This document shows, piece by piece, positions 24,673 through 32,907 of a DNA stretch of 51,319 bases. The translations under genes and the position numbers were made by a program. The notes under the pieces were generated by a model. It saw nothing but the letters and a program-made list of their open reading frames with translations, had not been told where the DNA came from and did not search any database. Numbering within the stretch: the first letter of the stretch is position 1; each line of letters begins with the position of its first letter. This DNA is from Bradyrhizobium sp. (GTDB lineage Bacteria; Pseudomonadota; Alphaproteobacteria; Rhizobiales; Xanthobacteraceae), in assembly GCA_030681365.1 (NCBI GenBank), contig JAUXWH010000255.1, forward strand, positions 1 to 51,319, given 5' to 3'.

Positions 24673-24702
24673 AAAAAAGAACGGCCTCCGCAAGGGAGGC
24701 CG
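24673..24702 (-). terminator. Rho-independent terminator of the secreted small protein gene
   Basis: The stem CGGCCTCC/GGAGGCCG (24682-24702) is followed on the minus strand by a TTTTTT run (24678-24673). The opposite side is also hairpin-rich (CTTCTCCCC/GGGGAAAA region), so it may serve slyX as well. Confidence 0.8.
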
Positions 24703-24726
24703 CTCGTTTCGAGTCAGACCATTCGA

Positions 24727-24987
24727 TCAGTCGCGCTCGATGATGACCGTCTTGCGGTCACGGTCATAATCGCGGTCGCCGCGGTTCCTCTTGATCACCA
24801 CGGTCTCGTTGCGATCGCGATAATGCCGCTCACGGACCACCCCACGCTCGCGGACGCGATCGGGGCCGGATCCGACGGTTACGCCGACGCCGTTCGGTCC
24901 GACACCGACGCCAACCTGCGCAGTAGCCGGGATCGCGATACAGATTCCGGCGGCTGCGAGAGATACGATTGCAAAATGCTTGATCAT
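24727..24987 (-). CDS. Small exported protein with Gly/Val and Arg/Asp low complexity
   Basis: Protein of 86 aa with a signal peptide (MIKHFAIVSLAAAGICIAI, cleavage near ATAQ). A GVGVGPNGVGVTVGSG stretch follows, then a highly charged tail of Arg, Asp and Lys (RNRGDRDYDRDRKTVIIERD). I do not recognise a function. Such proteins are common in Bradyrhizobium and may be envelope stress proteins. The ATG at 24987 has GAGGAG upstream and gives the signal peptide. A GGAAC-N17-ATT site lies at 25022-25046. Confidence 0.75.
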   Translation of the reverse strand: MIKHFAIVSLAAAGICIAIPATAQVGVGVGPNGVGVTVGSGPDRVRERGVVRERHYRDRNETVVIKRNRGDRDYDRDRKTVIIERD

Positions 24988-25021
24988 TGCATGCTCCTCA
25001 ATGGGTGAATTATGCGACGGC

Positions 25022-25046
25022 AATTCCGGCCGGATGCTATTGTTCC
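25022..25046 (-). promoter_or_regulatory. Degenerate EcfG-like promoter (GGAAC-N17-ATT)
   Basis: Minus-strand GGAAC (25046-25042), 17 bases, then ATT (25024-25022), 35 bases before the start at 24987. It is the third site of the same variant form in this region. Confidence 0.4.
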
Positions 25047-25080
25047 GAACAATCGAATATGCCGAGCAGGAGGAACTCGA

Positions 25081-25215
25081 TCACGCCTTGATGCCGAACC
25101 AGACGGCGATCGCGATAATACAGGCCACGACGGTGAACATCACCAGCGGCGTGACCTGCTTCGAACTGCCGCTTCGCGGCGAGTCGTTCGCGGCGTGATT
25201 GAATTCATTTTGCAA
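25081..25215 (-). CDS. 44-aa small membrane protein with TTG start (candidate)
   Basis: The open frame gives a hydrophilic N-terminus (MQNEFNHAANDSPRSGSSKQ) and one C-terminal membrane helix (VTPLVMFTVVACIIAIAV) ending WFGIKA and stop. The only available start is TTG at 25215; an in-frame TGA about 35 bases further upstream prevents a longer form. An internal ATG at 25140 would leave only 19 residues. It lies 36 bases after the stop of the SFPASDP protein gene, so it could be the second gene of that stress-promoter unit. The clean membrane helix argues that it is real; the weak start argues for caution. Confidence 0.45.
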   Translation of the reverse strand: MQNEFNHAANDSPRSGSSKQVTPLVMFTVVACIIAIAVWFGIKA

Positions 25216-25251
25216 TGTGAACCCACCCGTCGGCGCATGCGTCGCTCAAAT

Positions 25252-25884
<633 letters not shown>

Positions 25885-27528
25885 CTAGCGCGCATCCTGC
25901 AGGATCATGTCGGACGCCTTCTCGGCGATCATAATAACAGGGGCGTTGGTATTGCCCGATACCAGATCCGGCATGACGGAGGCATCGACCACGCGCAGGC
26001 CTTCGATGCCGCGAAGGCGAAGCCGCTGATCCACCACCGCGAGCGAATCGTTACCCATCCGGCAGGTCGAGGTCGGATGATAGACCGTGCTGCCGCGCTG
26101 CCGGCAGAAAGCCAGCAAATCCTCATCGCTCACCACCTTCGCGCCCGGATCGGCTTCCTCGACCACGAACGGCTTGAGCGCCGGCGCGGCGAGAATCTTC
26201 CGCAGAATCTTGAGGCCCTCGACATTGACGGTACGATCGGTTTCGGTCGCGAGGTAGTTGATGCGGATCTCCGGCGCCGCCGTCGGGTCGGCGCTCTTGA
26301 TCCGCAGCGTACCGCGGCTTTCCGGCCGCACCTGGCAGACCGACGCGCTGAAGGCGGAATACGGATGCAGCTTCTCGCCCATCTTGTCGGTCGAGAACGG
26401 CAGGAAGTGAATCTGGACGTCGGGTGACGCCAGACGCGGATCGGTCTTGAAGAACGCGCCCGAGGTGCCCGCGGCGATGGTCAGCGGCCCCGTGCGGAAC
26501 GCGGCATAGCGCGCCCCGGCCATGATGCGGCGGCCGGGATGATTGACGATGTCGTTGAGCGTGATGGGCTGCGAACAGCGCATCACGATCCTGACCTGCA
26601 TGTGATCCTGCAGGTCGTTGCCGACGCCTGGGGCGTCGAGCACGACGTCGATGCCGTGGCTCTTCAGCAGGTCCGCCGGTCCGACGCCGGAGAGCTGCAG
26701 CAGTTGCGGCGAGTTGTAGGCGCCGCTCGAGATCAGGATTTCCCTGCGCGCCCGCACGGTGCGCAGCGCCCCGTTCTGGCGATATTCGATCCCGGTGGCA
26801 CGTCTGCCCTCGAACAGGATGCGCTGTGCCAGCGCCGCGGTCTCGACGTGCAGGTTACGCCGTCCCTTGGCCGCGCGCAGATACGACCGCGCCGTGCTGG
26901 CCCGTCGGCCGTTGCGCGTCGTGGTTTGAAACCAGCCGGCGCCTTCCTGCGTTGCGCCGTTGAAGTCGGGATTGTCCGGAATGCCGGATTCGACCGCCGC
27001 CTTGATGAAGGCCGCCGACAGCGGATCGGCGTGCAGCATGTCGGACACCGGCAGCGGACCGCCGGCACCGTGATAATCATCGGCGCCGCGCTGCTGGTCT
27101 TCGGCCTTCTTGAAATACGGCAGCACGTCGTCGAAACCCCAGCCGGCATTGCCGCGCTGGCGCCAGCGGTCGTAATCCTCGTGCTGGCCACGAACATAGA
27201 GCAGGCCGTTGATCGAACTCGATCCGCCCAGCACTTTTCCGCGCGGCTGGAATACCTGGCGACCGTTCAAGCCCGGCTCGGGTTCGGTCTGGTACATCCA
27301 GTTGACGGTCTTTTCCTTGAATAGCATGCCGTAGCCGAGCGGCACATGGATCCAGAGGTTGCTGTCCTTCGGGCCCGCTTCCAGCAACAGTACCGAATGC
27401 TTGCCGTCGGCGCTGAGGCGGTTGGCGAGCACGCAGCCGGCGGAGCCGGCGCCGACGATGACGTAGTCGAATTCGGAGGTGTTATTGGACGATGTGCCCG
27501 CCGGGCGAGTGGATGCTTCGGTCGTCAT
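25885..27528 (-). CDS. GMC-family FAD-dependent oxidoreductase (choline/alcohol dehydrogenase-like)
   Basis: Flavoenzyme of 547 aa oxidising an alcohol to an aldehyde. The N-terminal dinucleotide site is VIVGAGSAGCVLANRLS (about 21-37). The GMC signature 1 is GKVLGGSSSINGLLYVRG (about 96-113). GVGNDLQDHMQ is the usual mid-protein block. The C-terminal active-site region has HPTSTCRMG and VSGNTNAPVIMIAEKASD, supplying the catalytic His and Asn. The ATG at 27528 gives the normal N-terminus before the FAD motif. It is divergent from a FadR-type regulator and an ABC importer, with a perfect palindromic operator between. The substrate is unknown; a choline-like or aliphatic/terpenoid alcohol is possible. 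Confidence 0.9.
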   Translation of the reverse strand: MTTEASTRPAGTSSNNTSEFDYVIVGAGSAGCVLANRLSADGKHSVLLLEAGPKDSNLWIHVPLGYGMLFKEKTVNWMYQTEPEPGLNGRQVFQPRGKVLGGSSSINGLLYVRGQHEDYDRWRQRGNAGWGFDDVLPYFKKAEDQQRGADDYHGAGGPLPVSDMLHADPLSAAFIKAAVESGIPDNPDFNGATQEGAGWFQTTTRNGRRASTARSYLRAAKGRRNLHVETAALAQRILFEGRRATGIEYRQNGALRTVRARREILISSGAYNSPQLLQLSGVGPADLLKSHGIDVVLDAPGVGNDLQDHMQVRIVMRCSQPITLNDIVNHPGRRIMAGARYAAFRTGPLTIAAGTSGAFFKTDPRLASPDVQIHFLPFSTDKMGEKLHPYSAFSASVCQVRPESRGTLRIKSADPTAAPEIRINYLATETDRTVNVEGLKILRKILAAPALKPFVVEEADPGAKVVSDEDLLAFCRQRGSTVYHPTSTCRMGNDSLAVVDQRLRLRGIEGLRVVDASVMPDLVSGNTNAPVIMIAEKASDMILQDAR

Positions 27529-27631
27529 GCTCTGCGTTAGCCCCCGGGTCCAGTTGGCGCTTCTTCGGCTTTGTTTACGGATGCCGAAGTGGAATGTCAC
27601 GGGCGACGATCTATCGCATCGCAACATGCGC

Positions 27632-27662
27632 CAATCATCCGATGTTTAACATCGGATGATTG
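27632..27662. promoter_or_regulatory. Perfect 15-1-15 inverted repeat, likely FadR-type operator
   Basis: CAATCATCCGATGTT (27632-27646), a single T, then AACATCGGATGATTG (27648-27662): all 15 pairs match. It lies 103 bases from the GMC start and 71 bases from the regulator start, in the divergent intergenic region. The most likely role is as binding site for the adjacent FadR/GntR regulator, controlling both directions. Confidence 0.7.
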
Positions 27663-27733
27663 CGCGGGCAATCCGCCGCGTGTAGGTTGCCCGCGACCGG
27701 CCCCGAAGAGCCGGACATCGGGAGCCGAAACGT

Positions 27734-28510
27734 TTGCTCAGGACGCGCACGAAATCCGCCGACAAGGGTACGAAGCCGGGCCGCATTCACGCGGTGTTGA
27801 CGACGCTCGGCAGCGAGATCGCCCAGGACATCTTTGCGGTCGGCGAAGCGTTGCCGCCGGAACACGATCTGGAAATCCGTTTCGGCGTCGGACGCGGCGT
27901 CGTGCGCGAGGCGATCAAGACGCTCGCGGCGAAGGGGCTGGTCAGCGTGCGTCCGCGGCACGGCACCCATGTGCGGCCACGCCGGGACTGGAGCCTGCTC
28001 GATCGCGACGTGCTGACATGGCTGGCCGGAAGCCGCGAGCCCGACCGCGAACTGCTGCTGGCCATTCAGGAAGTCCGCTTGATCATCGAGCCGGCCGCCG
28101 CGGCCCTCGCCGCCGAGCGGGCGACCAAAACCGACCGGCAACGCATCAATGCCGCGCTGGTGGCGATGGAAACCTCGCACGATCAGGCCAGCGCCACCGC
28201 CGCCGACAAGGCATTCCACCTTGCCATCCTCGATGCCACGCACAATCCGGTGCTGCAGGGTTTTCGCGGCGCGATCGATACCATCCTGAGCGCGGTGTTT
28301 CTGGTCGCCGTCGGCACCGCCGGCTGGTTCGAGGACAACCTGCCCAATCACGCCATCGCCGCGCGTGCCATCGACGAAGGCAATGCCAGGAAGGCCCGCG
28401 CCGCGATGGAGCAGGTGCTGGGCTATACGCAATTCAAGCTGTCGAAGCGAACAACGGCGAAATCGCGCAAACCGGCCGCAAAAGCCAAGGGGAAGCGCAA
28501 TGCCGCATGA
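27734..28510 (+). CDS. FadR/GntR-family (FCD) transcriptional regulator
   Basis: Regulator of 258 aa. The N-terminal winged helix-turn-helix (about 20-85) contains VGRGVVREAIKTLAAKGLVS and RPRHGTHVRPR. A helical FCD ligand-binding domain follows (about 105-235), with ADKAFHLAILDATHNPVL carrying the usual metal-binding Asp and His positions. A Lys/Ala-rich tail of about 20 residues closes the protein. The start is TTG at 27734 with GGGAG ten bases upstream. Its stop overlaps the first permease gene start, so regulator and transporter are one operon. The ligand is likely a carboxylate or sugar acid, as for most FCD regulators. Confidence 0.88.
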   Translation: MLRTRTKSADKGTKPGRIHAVLTTLGSEIAQDIFAVGEALPPEHDLEIRFGVGRGVVREAIKTLAAKGLVSVRPRHGTHVRPRRDWSLLDRDVLTWLAGSREPDRELLLAIQEVRLIIEPAAAALAAERATKTDRQRINAALVAMETSHDQASATAADKAFHLAILDATHNPVLQGFRGAIDTILSAVFLVAVGTAGWFEDNLPNHAIAARAIDEGNARKARAAMEQVLGYTQFKLSKRTTAKSRKPAAKAKGKRNAA

Positions 28511-29309
28511 CATTGATGCTGCGCGCCCGCCGCGCTGGCTGGCGTCCGCCGGCGGCGCCGCCATGTTCGTCGCGCCGCTGTTGGCGCTGGTGCTGATCTG
28601 GGCGATCGCGGTGCCGCTGTTCGGCATCAACCCCAGAGTTTTCCCTTCGGTTGCCGCCGTCGGCGGGGCCGCGATGGAATCGATCCGCGACGGCACGCTG
28701 ATCGAGCATATCGGCGCGAGCCTGCTCCGCGTCGGCCTGGGAACGCTGATCGGGGTCGTGACCGCCGTGCCTTTGGGCATTGCGATGGGCGTCAGTCCGG
28801 CGGTTTCGACGTTCCTGACGCCGCTGTTTCGTTTCTTTTCGGTGCTGGCAGGAATCGCCTGGATTCCGATCGCGACGCTGTGGTTCGGCTACGGTTTTGG
28901 TGCGATCATTTTTGTCATTTTCAACGCGGTTTTCTTTGTCGTCACCTACAATACCCTGCTCGGCGTCTCGACCATTCCCATGCCCCTGCGCAACGCCGCG
29001 GCCTCGCTGGGCGCCGGGCGATGGGCGCTGCTGACCGAGGTGCTGTTGCCGGGCGCCTTGCCCAACATCGTCACCGGCATCCGCACGGGCTTGGGCTTCG
29101 CCTGGCGCGGCCTCATTGCCGCCGAGATGATCGCGACCAATGTCGGCCTCGGCTACATGCTGTTCGTGGCGCGCGATTTCTACCGCACCGAGGTCATCAT
29201 CCTGGGCATGATCGTGATCGGTGCGATCTGGCTGTTGATCGATCGCCTGCTGCTGGTTCCGCTGGAGCGTTCGACGATCGAACGCTGGGGCATGGTGAGG
29301 CGCGCATGA
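28500..29309 (+). CDS. NitT/TauT-type ABC transporter permease 1
   Basis: Inner-membrane permease of 269 aa of the SsuC/TauC class. It has six TM segments and the cytoplasmic coupling motif with AAASLGAGRWALLTEVLLPGA-like sequence (EAA loop, about 160-185). It overlaps the end of the regulator gene by 11 bases and shares a four-base ATGA overlap with the second permease. The two permeases are paralogous over their whole length, including similar C-termini (LVPLERSTIERWGMV here). They may form a heterodimeric channel. Confidence 0.9.
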   Translation: MPHDIDAARPPRWLASAGGAAMFVAPLLALVLIWAIAVPLFGINPRVFPSVAAVGGAAMESIRDGTLIEHIGASLLRVGLGTLIGVVTAVPLGIAMGVSPAVSTFLTPLFRFFSVLAGIAWIPIATLWFGYGFGAIIFVIFNAVFFVVTYNTLLGVSTIPMPLRNAAASLGAGRWALLTEVLLPGALPNIVTGIRTGLGFAWRGLIAAEMIATNVGLGYMLFVARDFYRTEVIILGMIVIGAIWLLIDRLLLVPLERSTIERWGMVRRA

Positions 29310-30112
29310 ACATCCTCTTGCGCAGCTGGAGCGCTTATACCCGCGCCACGGCGCGGTGGCCCGGGCTGGCGGCACTGGTGCCGTTCATTCCCGTGATCGC
29401 GCTGTGGGTCGCCGTCACCGAATCCGGAATGTTTCCGCGCGCTTTCCTTCCAGGGCCCGTCGAGGTCGTGAAGGCGTTCTTCAGCCTCACCTATCGCGGC
29501 ATCCTGCCCGATTATCTGCAGGACAGCCTGGTGCGCCTGTTCACCGGCGCCGCGCTCGGCATGGCCATCGGGATCCCCTTGGGGATCCTGATCGGCACCA
29601 GTAAATGGGCGCACCGCGTATCGTGGCCGATCCTGTTGTTCTTTCAGGCCATCGGCGACATCGCCTGGCTGCCGATCCTCTTGATCTGGTTCGGCTTCGG
29701 CCTCACCACCATGACTTTTGTCATTGTCTATACGGTTTTGTTCCCGGTGGTGCTCAATACCGTGCTCGGAGTCGAATCGGTGCCGCGGGATCTGGCGCGC
29801 GCCGCGCGCAGCCTCGGCGCCTCGCCGGCGCGCGTGCTGTGGGAGGTCACCCTGCCCGGCGCGCTGCCCAACATCATCACCGGCCTGCGCAACGGCCTCG
29901 GCTACGGCTGGCGCGCGCTGATCGCCGTCGAGATGATCGTCGGCACCAGCGGCATCGGCTTTATGATGTTCGACGCACGCCGCTCCGGCTCGGTGGTCGA
30001 GATCCTGCTCGGCATGATCATCTTGGGATTGCTCTGGTACATCGTGGACGCCTGGATCCTCGCGCCGATCGAGCGCGCCACGGGCCAGCGCTGGGGATTG
30101 GTGACGTCATGA
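29306..30112 (+). CDS. NitT/TauT-type ABC transporter permease 2
   Basis: Second permease, 268 aa, also SsuC-like with six TM segments and an EAA loop (ARAARSLGASPARVLWEVTL). The C-terminus is APIERATGQRWGLV, parallel to permease 1. It starts within the stop of permease 1 and its stop overlaps the ATPase start. The most plausible arrangement is a 1+2 heterodimer with a single ATPase pair, which is inferred from the operon. Confidence 0.9.
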   Translation: MNILLRSWSAYTRATARWPGLAALVPFIPVIALWVAVTESGMFPRAFLPGPVEVVKAFFSLTYRGILPDYLQDSLVRLFTGAALGMAIGIPLGILIGTSKWAHRVSWPILLFFQAIGDIAWLPILLIWFGFGLTTMTFVIVYTVLFPVVLNTVLGVESVPRDLARAARSLGASPARVLWEVTLPGALPNIITGLRNGLGYGWRALIAVEMIVGTSGIGFMMFDARRSGSVVEILLGMIILGLLWYIVDAWILAPIERATGQRWGLVTS

Positions 30113-30867
30113 AGACCCTCGAGCTTCGCAACCTGAAGAAGACCTATTTCGATCCCTATGCCGGATCGCATGTCACGGCCGTGCACGATGTCTCGCTCGA
30201 AGTGCAACAGGGAGATTTCGTCTCGGTGGTGGGACCGTCCGGCTGCGGCAAGACCACGATTCTCAACATGGTGGCCGGCTTCATCCCGCATTCCGGCGGC
30301 GAGATCCTTTTGAACGGCAAGGCGATCAACGGCCCGGGCCCGGAGCGCGGCGTCGTGTTCCAGTCCTTTGCGCTGTTTCCCTGGAAGACCGTGCTCGACA
30401 ATGTCGGCTTCGGGCCGAAGATGCGCGGTGTGCCGAAGGCCGAGCGCGACAGGATCGCGCACGAATATCTGGCGCTTGCCGGCCTGTCGCACGCCGCCAG
30501 CCGTTATCCCAACGAGCTTTCCGGCGGCATGCAGCAACGCGTCGGCGTGGTGCGGGCGCTGGCCAACCATCCGGAAGTCCTGCTGATGGACGAGCCCTTT
30601 GCGAGTGTCGACGCGCAGACGCGCATGACGTTGCAGGAAGAACTGACCCGGATCTGGCAGGAGCGTCGGCCGACCGTCATCTTCATCACCCATGACGTCG
30701 CCGAAGCCGTGTTCCTGGCCAACCGCGTCGTGGTGCTGTCGAAGGGCCGCGTGCTCGACCAAATCGAGGTGGCGCTGCCGCGGCCGCGGGTCTGGGACGA
30801 TCTGATCGAGGACGAGACCTTCAAGCGGCTGTCGGCGCAGGTCCTGCACATGGTGCGCTCGGCGTGA
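30109..30867 (+). CDS. NitT/TauT-type ABC transporter ATP-binding protein
   Basis: ATPase of 252 aa. Walker A is GPSGCGKTT (about 43-51), the Q-loop is VVFQSFALFPW, the signature is LSGGMQQRVGVVRAL and Walker B is VLLMDEPFASVD, followed by the switch His in FITHDVAEAV. It is close to SsuB/TauB/NrtD. It is coupled by overlapping starts and stops to permease 2 and to the small membrane protein downstream. Confidence 0.93.
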   Translation: MKTLELRNLKKTYFDPYAGSHVTAVHDVSLEVQQGDFVSVVGPSGCGKTTILNMVAGFIPHSGGEILLNGKAINGPGPERGVVFQSFALFPWKTVLDNVGFGPKMRGVPKAERDRIAHEYLALAGLSHAASRYPNELSGGMQQRVGVVRALANHPEVLLMDEPFASVDAQTRMTLQEELTRIWQERRPTVIFITHDVAEAVFLANRVVVLSKGRVLDQIEVALPRPRVWDDLIEDETFKRLSAQVLHMVRSA

Positions 30868-31196
30868 GTATCGCTTCGGAAATCGCGAGCTCGTCAAAGG
30901 CGCGCTTCATTCTCGGCGTGATCACGGCGTGGCTGCTGTTTCAACTGTGGCTGACGCTGGCGGCCCCCGGCAAGATTTCAGCCGAACTCGATGGCACCTC
31001 GCCGAAGGTCAACGTCCAGATCGAGCTGCCCTTTACGCCCGAACGCTTTCACGTTCTGGCGTTTCAGCAATATGGAAGGGTCTCCGGCGCGGAAGGCCAT
31101 TCGATAGAACTACGTGGTGTGAAGCGAACGGATCTCAACGCGGTGGCCCGGCCTTACTGGGTGACGAGCGTTGGGCCGATAAAAGAGGGAGGATAG
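30864..31196 (+). CDS. Small N-anchored protein of the ABC operon, unknown function
   Basis: Protein of 110 aa, GTG start overlapping the ATPase stop. One N-terminal TM segment (FILGVITAWLLFQLWLTLAA) precedes an extracytoplasmic beta-rich part (NVQIELPFTPERFHVLAFQQ, then GRVSGAEGHSIELRG). No family is recognised. The position between ATPase and binding protein with a two-base gap to the latter suggests a transporter accessory, perhaps a docking factor. The reading frame is well bounded by its neighbours, so the gene is probably real. Confidence 0.65.
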   Translation: MSIASEIASSSKARFILGVITAWLLFQLWLTLAAPGKISAELDGTSPKVNVQIELPFTPERFHVLAFQQYGRVSGAEGHSIELRGVKRTDLNAVARPYWVTSVGPIKEGG

Positions 31197-31197
31197 G

Positions 31198-32253
31198 ATG
31201 AAGCGACTATTGGTGCTCGCAGTGGCGCTGGCGCTGGGCTGCACGGCGGCCACGGCGCAGAACATGACAAAACTCAAGGCCGGGATGGTCTCGGGCTTCG
31301 ACCAGATCGGGCTGCCGATCGCACTCGAGCGCGGCTTCTTCGAGAAGCGCGGGCTCGACGTCACGATCGCCCGCCCCTATGCCACCGGCGTCGATGCGCT
31401 CAACGCATTGCAGGCCGGTGAAAGCGAGATCGTGCAGGTCGGCGTGCCCATGATCGGCGCCGTGCTGCGCGGCATGGATCTGGTGGCGCTGGGCAACTAT
31501 AGCGGCAATGCCACCAAGGCCGGCTCCGATGCCACCATGGCCATCATCGCCCGCGAGGGTTCCGGCATTGAGAAGGGCAACCTCGCCAGCCTGAAGGGCA
31601 AGAAGATCGCGGCCTCGTTCGGCACCATCAATCACCTCTACATCCTGGCCATTCTGGAAAAGGCCGGGCTGAAGCCGGAGGACGTGACGCTGGTGAATAC
31701 GCCGCCGCCGGACATGACGGTCGCGCTGCTCGCCAAGGGCATCGACGCCTTCTCGGGATGGGATCCCTGGCCGATCGTGGCAAGCAAGGACGTGCCGGGC
31801 GCGATCGAAATCATCCGCGGCGGCGACGTGATCTCCTATCTCGGCTTCAACGTGGCGCTTCGTCCCTGGGTCGAGAAGAACGGAGAGACCATCGAGAAAT
31901 TCCTCGCCGCCGTCTCGGAAGCCGACCAGTGGATGCGCAAGAATCCGAAACAGGCCGCCCAGATCGCGACCCGCTGGATTCCCGGCCTGAAGCCCGAAGT
32001 CGCCGAAGCGGCGATGCAGTTCAACATCCAGCAGGCGGACCGGCGCCTTTCCGCGAACAATTACCGGGCGCTGTGGGCCGCGGAAGACCGCCTCAACCGC
32101 CTCGGCATCCTGAAGACCACGTTCGACGTCAACAAGCACATCGAACCGAAACACATCCTGAAGGTCATGAAGGACAGCCCCGAACTGTTCGCCGACCTGC
32201 CGCCGATCCCGGCGGATGTCGCGATCGGACCCGGATTTGTCTTCAAGCCGTAA
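31198..32253 (+). CDS. NitT/TauT-type ABC substrate-binding protein
   Basis: Periplasmic binding protein of 351 aa (NMT1/SsuA-like). The signal peptide is MKRLLVLAVALALGCTAATA. The mature N-terminus has MVSGFDQIGLPIALERGFF, the usual start of this fold, then LQAGESEIVQVGVPMI and GWDPWPIVASKDVPGA. GGAGGATAGG lies just before the ATG. The ligand is not evident; family members bind sulfonates, nitrate, aromatic sulfonates, pyrimidine precursors or phthalate-type acids. Confidence 0.9.
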   Translation: MKRLLVLAVALALGCTAATAQNMTKLKAGMVSGFDQIGLPIALERGFFEKRGLDVTIARPYATGVDALNALQAGESEIVQVGVPMIGAVLRGMDLVALGNYSGNATKAGSDATMAIIAREGSGIEKGNLASLKGKKIAASFGTINHLYILAILEKAGLKPEDVTLVNTPPPDMTVALLAKGIDAFSGWDPWPIVASKDVPGAIEIIRGGDVISYLGFNVALRPWVEKNGETIEKFLAAVSEADQWMRKNPKQAAQIATRWIPGLKPEVAEAAMQFNIQQADRRLSANNYRALWAAEDRLNRLGILKTTFDVNKHIEPKHILKVMKDSPELFADLPPIPADVAIGPGFVFKP

Positions 32254-32294
32254 TGGCCTCGAATCCGGCCGAAGCGTCCAACGCTTGAACTATC

Positions 32295-32325
32295 GCGGGC
32301 TGGCAACCCCCTGTTACCAGCCCGC
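32295..32325 (+). terminator. Terminator-like hairpin after the binding-protein gene
   Basis: GCGGGCTGG/CCAGCCCGC, a 9-bp perfect stem with a 13-base loop, followed by CTTCTTC. It ends the 27734-32253 operon. Confidence 0.6.
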
Positions 32326-32390
32326 CCTTCTTCAGAATCAGGTCCGGAACCGAATCGATCCGAGCGCCTTATCCTCGACCTCTTCTTCTC

Positions 32391-32846
32391 ATGGCCGAGC
32401 GTACCTTGGACAGGTTTCAAATCGGTGCCCACGTCCTTGCCTTGACGGCGGCCTTCGCGCTGGCGGTGCCGATCGGCTGGGACCGCGAGAAGAAGGCCCG
32501 CAGCGCGGGGCTGCGAACCTTCCCGCTGGTGGCCATGGCGAGCTGCGCCTTCATACAGGCCAGCGAGAGCCTCATGGTGGATTCCCCGGAGGGCATGTCC
32601 AAAGTGATCGAAGGCCTGATCACCGGCATCGGCTTCATCGGCGGCGGCGCTATTCTCAAGCAGGGCGCTAACGTGCACGGCACCGCAACGGCGGCGAGCC
32701 TGTGGGCCACTGGCGCGATCGGTGCTTCGGTCGGCCTCGGCAGCTATGACGTGGCGGTTACGATCGCCGTGTTCACGTTCCTGACGCTGACATTGCTCCC
32801 GCTGGTGAAGGACGACGACAACGAAGCCGCCGACAAGAAGGATTGA
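32391..32846 (+). CDS. MgtC/SapB-family membrane protein
   Basis: Protein of 151 aa with four hydrophobic segments. Family motifs are visible: PIGWDREKKARSAGLRTFPL, with the conserved Arg/Glu loop, GIGFIGGGAIL and TAASLWATGAIG. The family is linked to Mg2+ limitation and virulence in pathogens and to unknown roles in free-living bacteria. The short length lacks the C-terminal domain of true MgtC, so it is of the SapB-like class. It is monocistronic. No riboswitch-like leader is seen. Confidence 0.88.
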   Translation: MAERTLDRFQIGAHVLALTAAFALAVPIGWDREKKARSAGLRTFPLVAMASCAFIQASESLMVDSPEGMSKVIEGLITGIGFIGGGAILKQGANVHGTATAASLWATGAIGASVGLGSYDVAVTIAVFTFLTLTLLPLVKDDDNEAADKKD

Positions 32847-32907
32847 CCCTGAGACCGGGCGGGATCAGCGTATCGATGCAAGCTCGCACAAGTGAATGCT
32901 TCAAAGC

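Noticed and set aside
32351..32375. GGAAC followed by CTT at 17 bases upstream of mgtC
   Set aside because: The -10 lacks the essential GTT; too weak to call a stress promoter.
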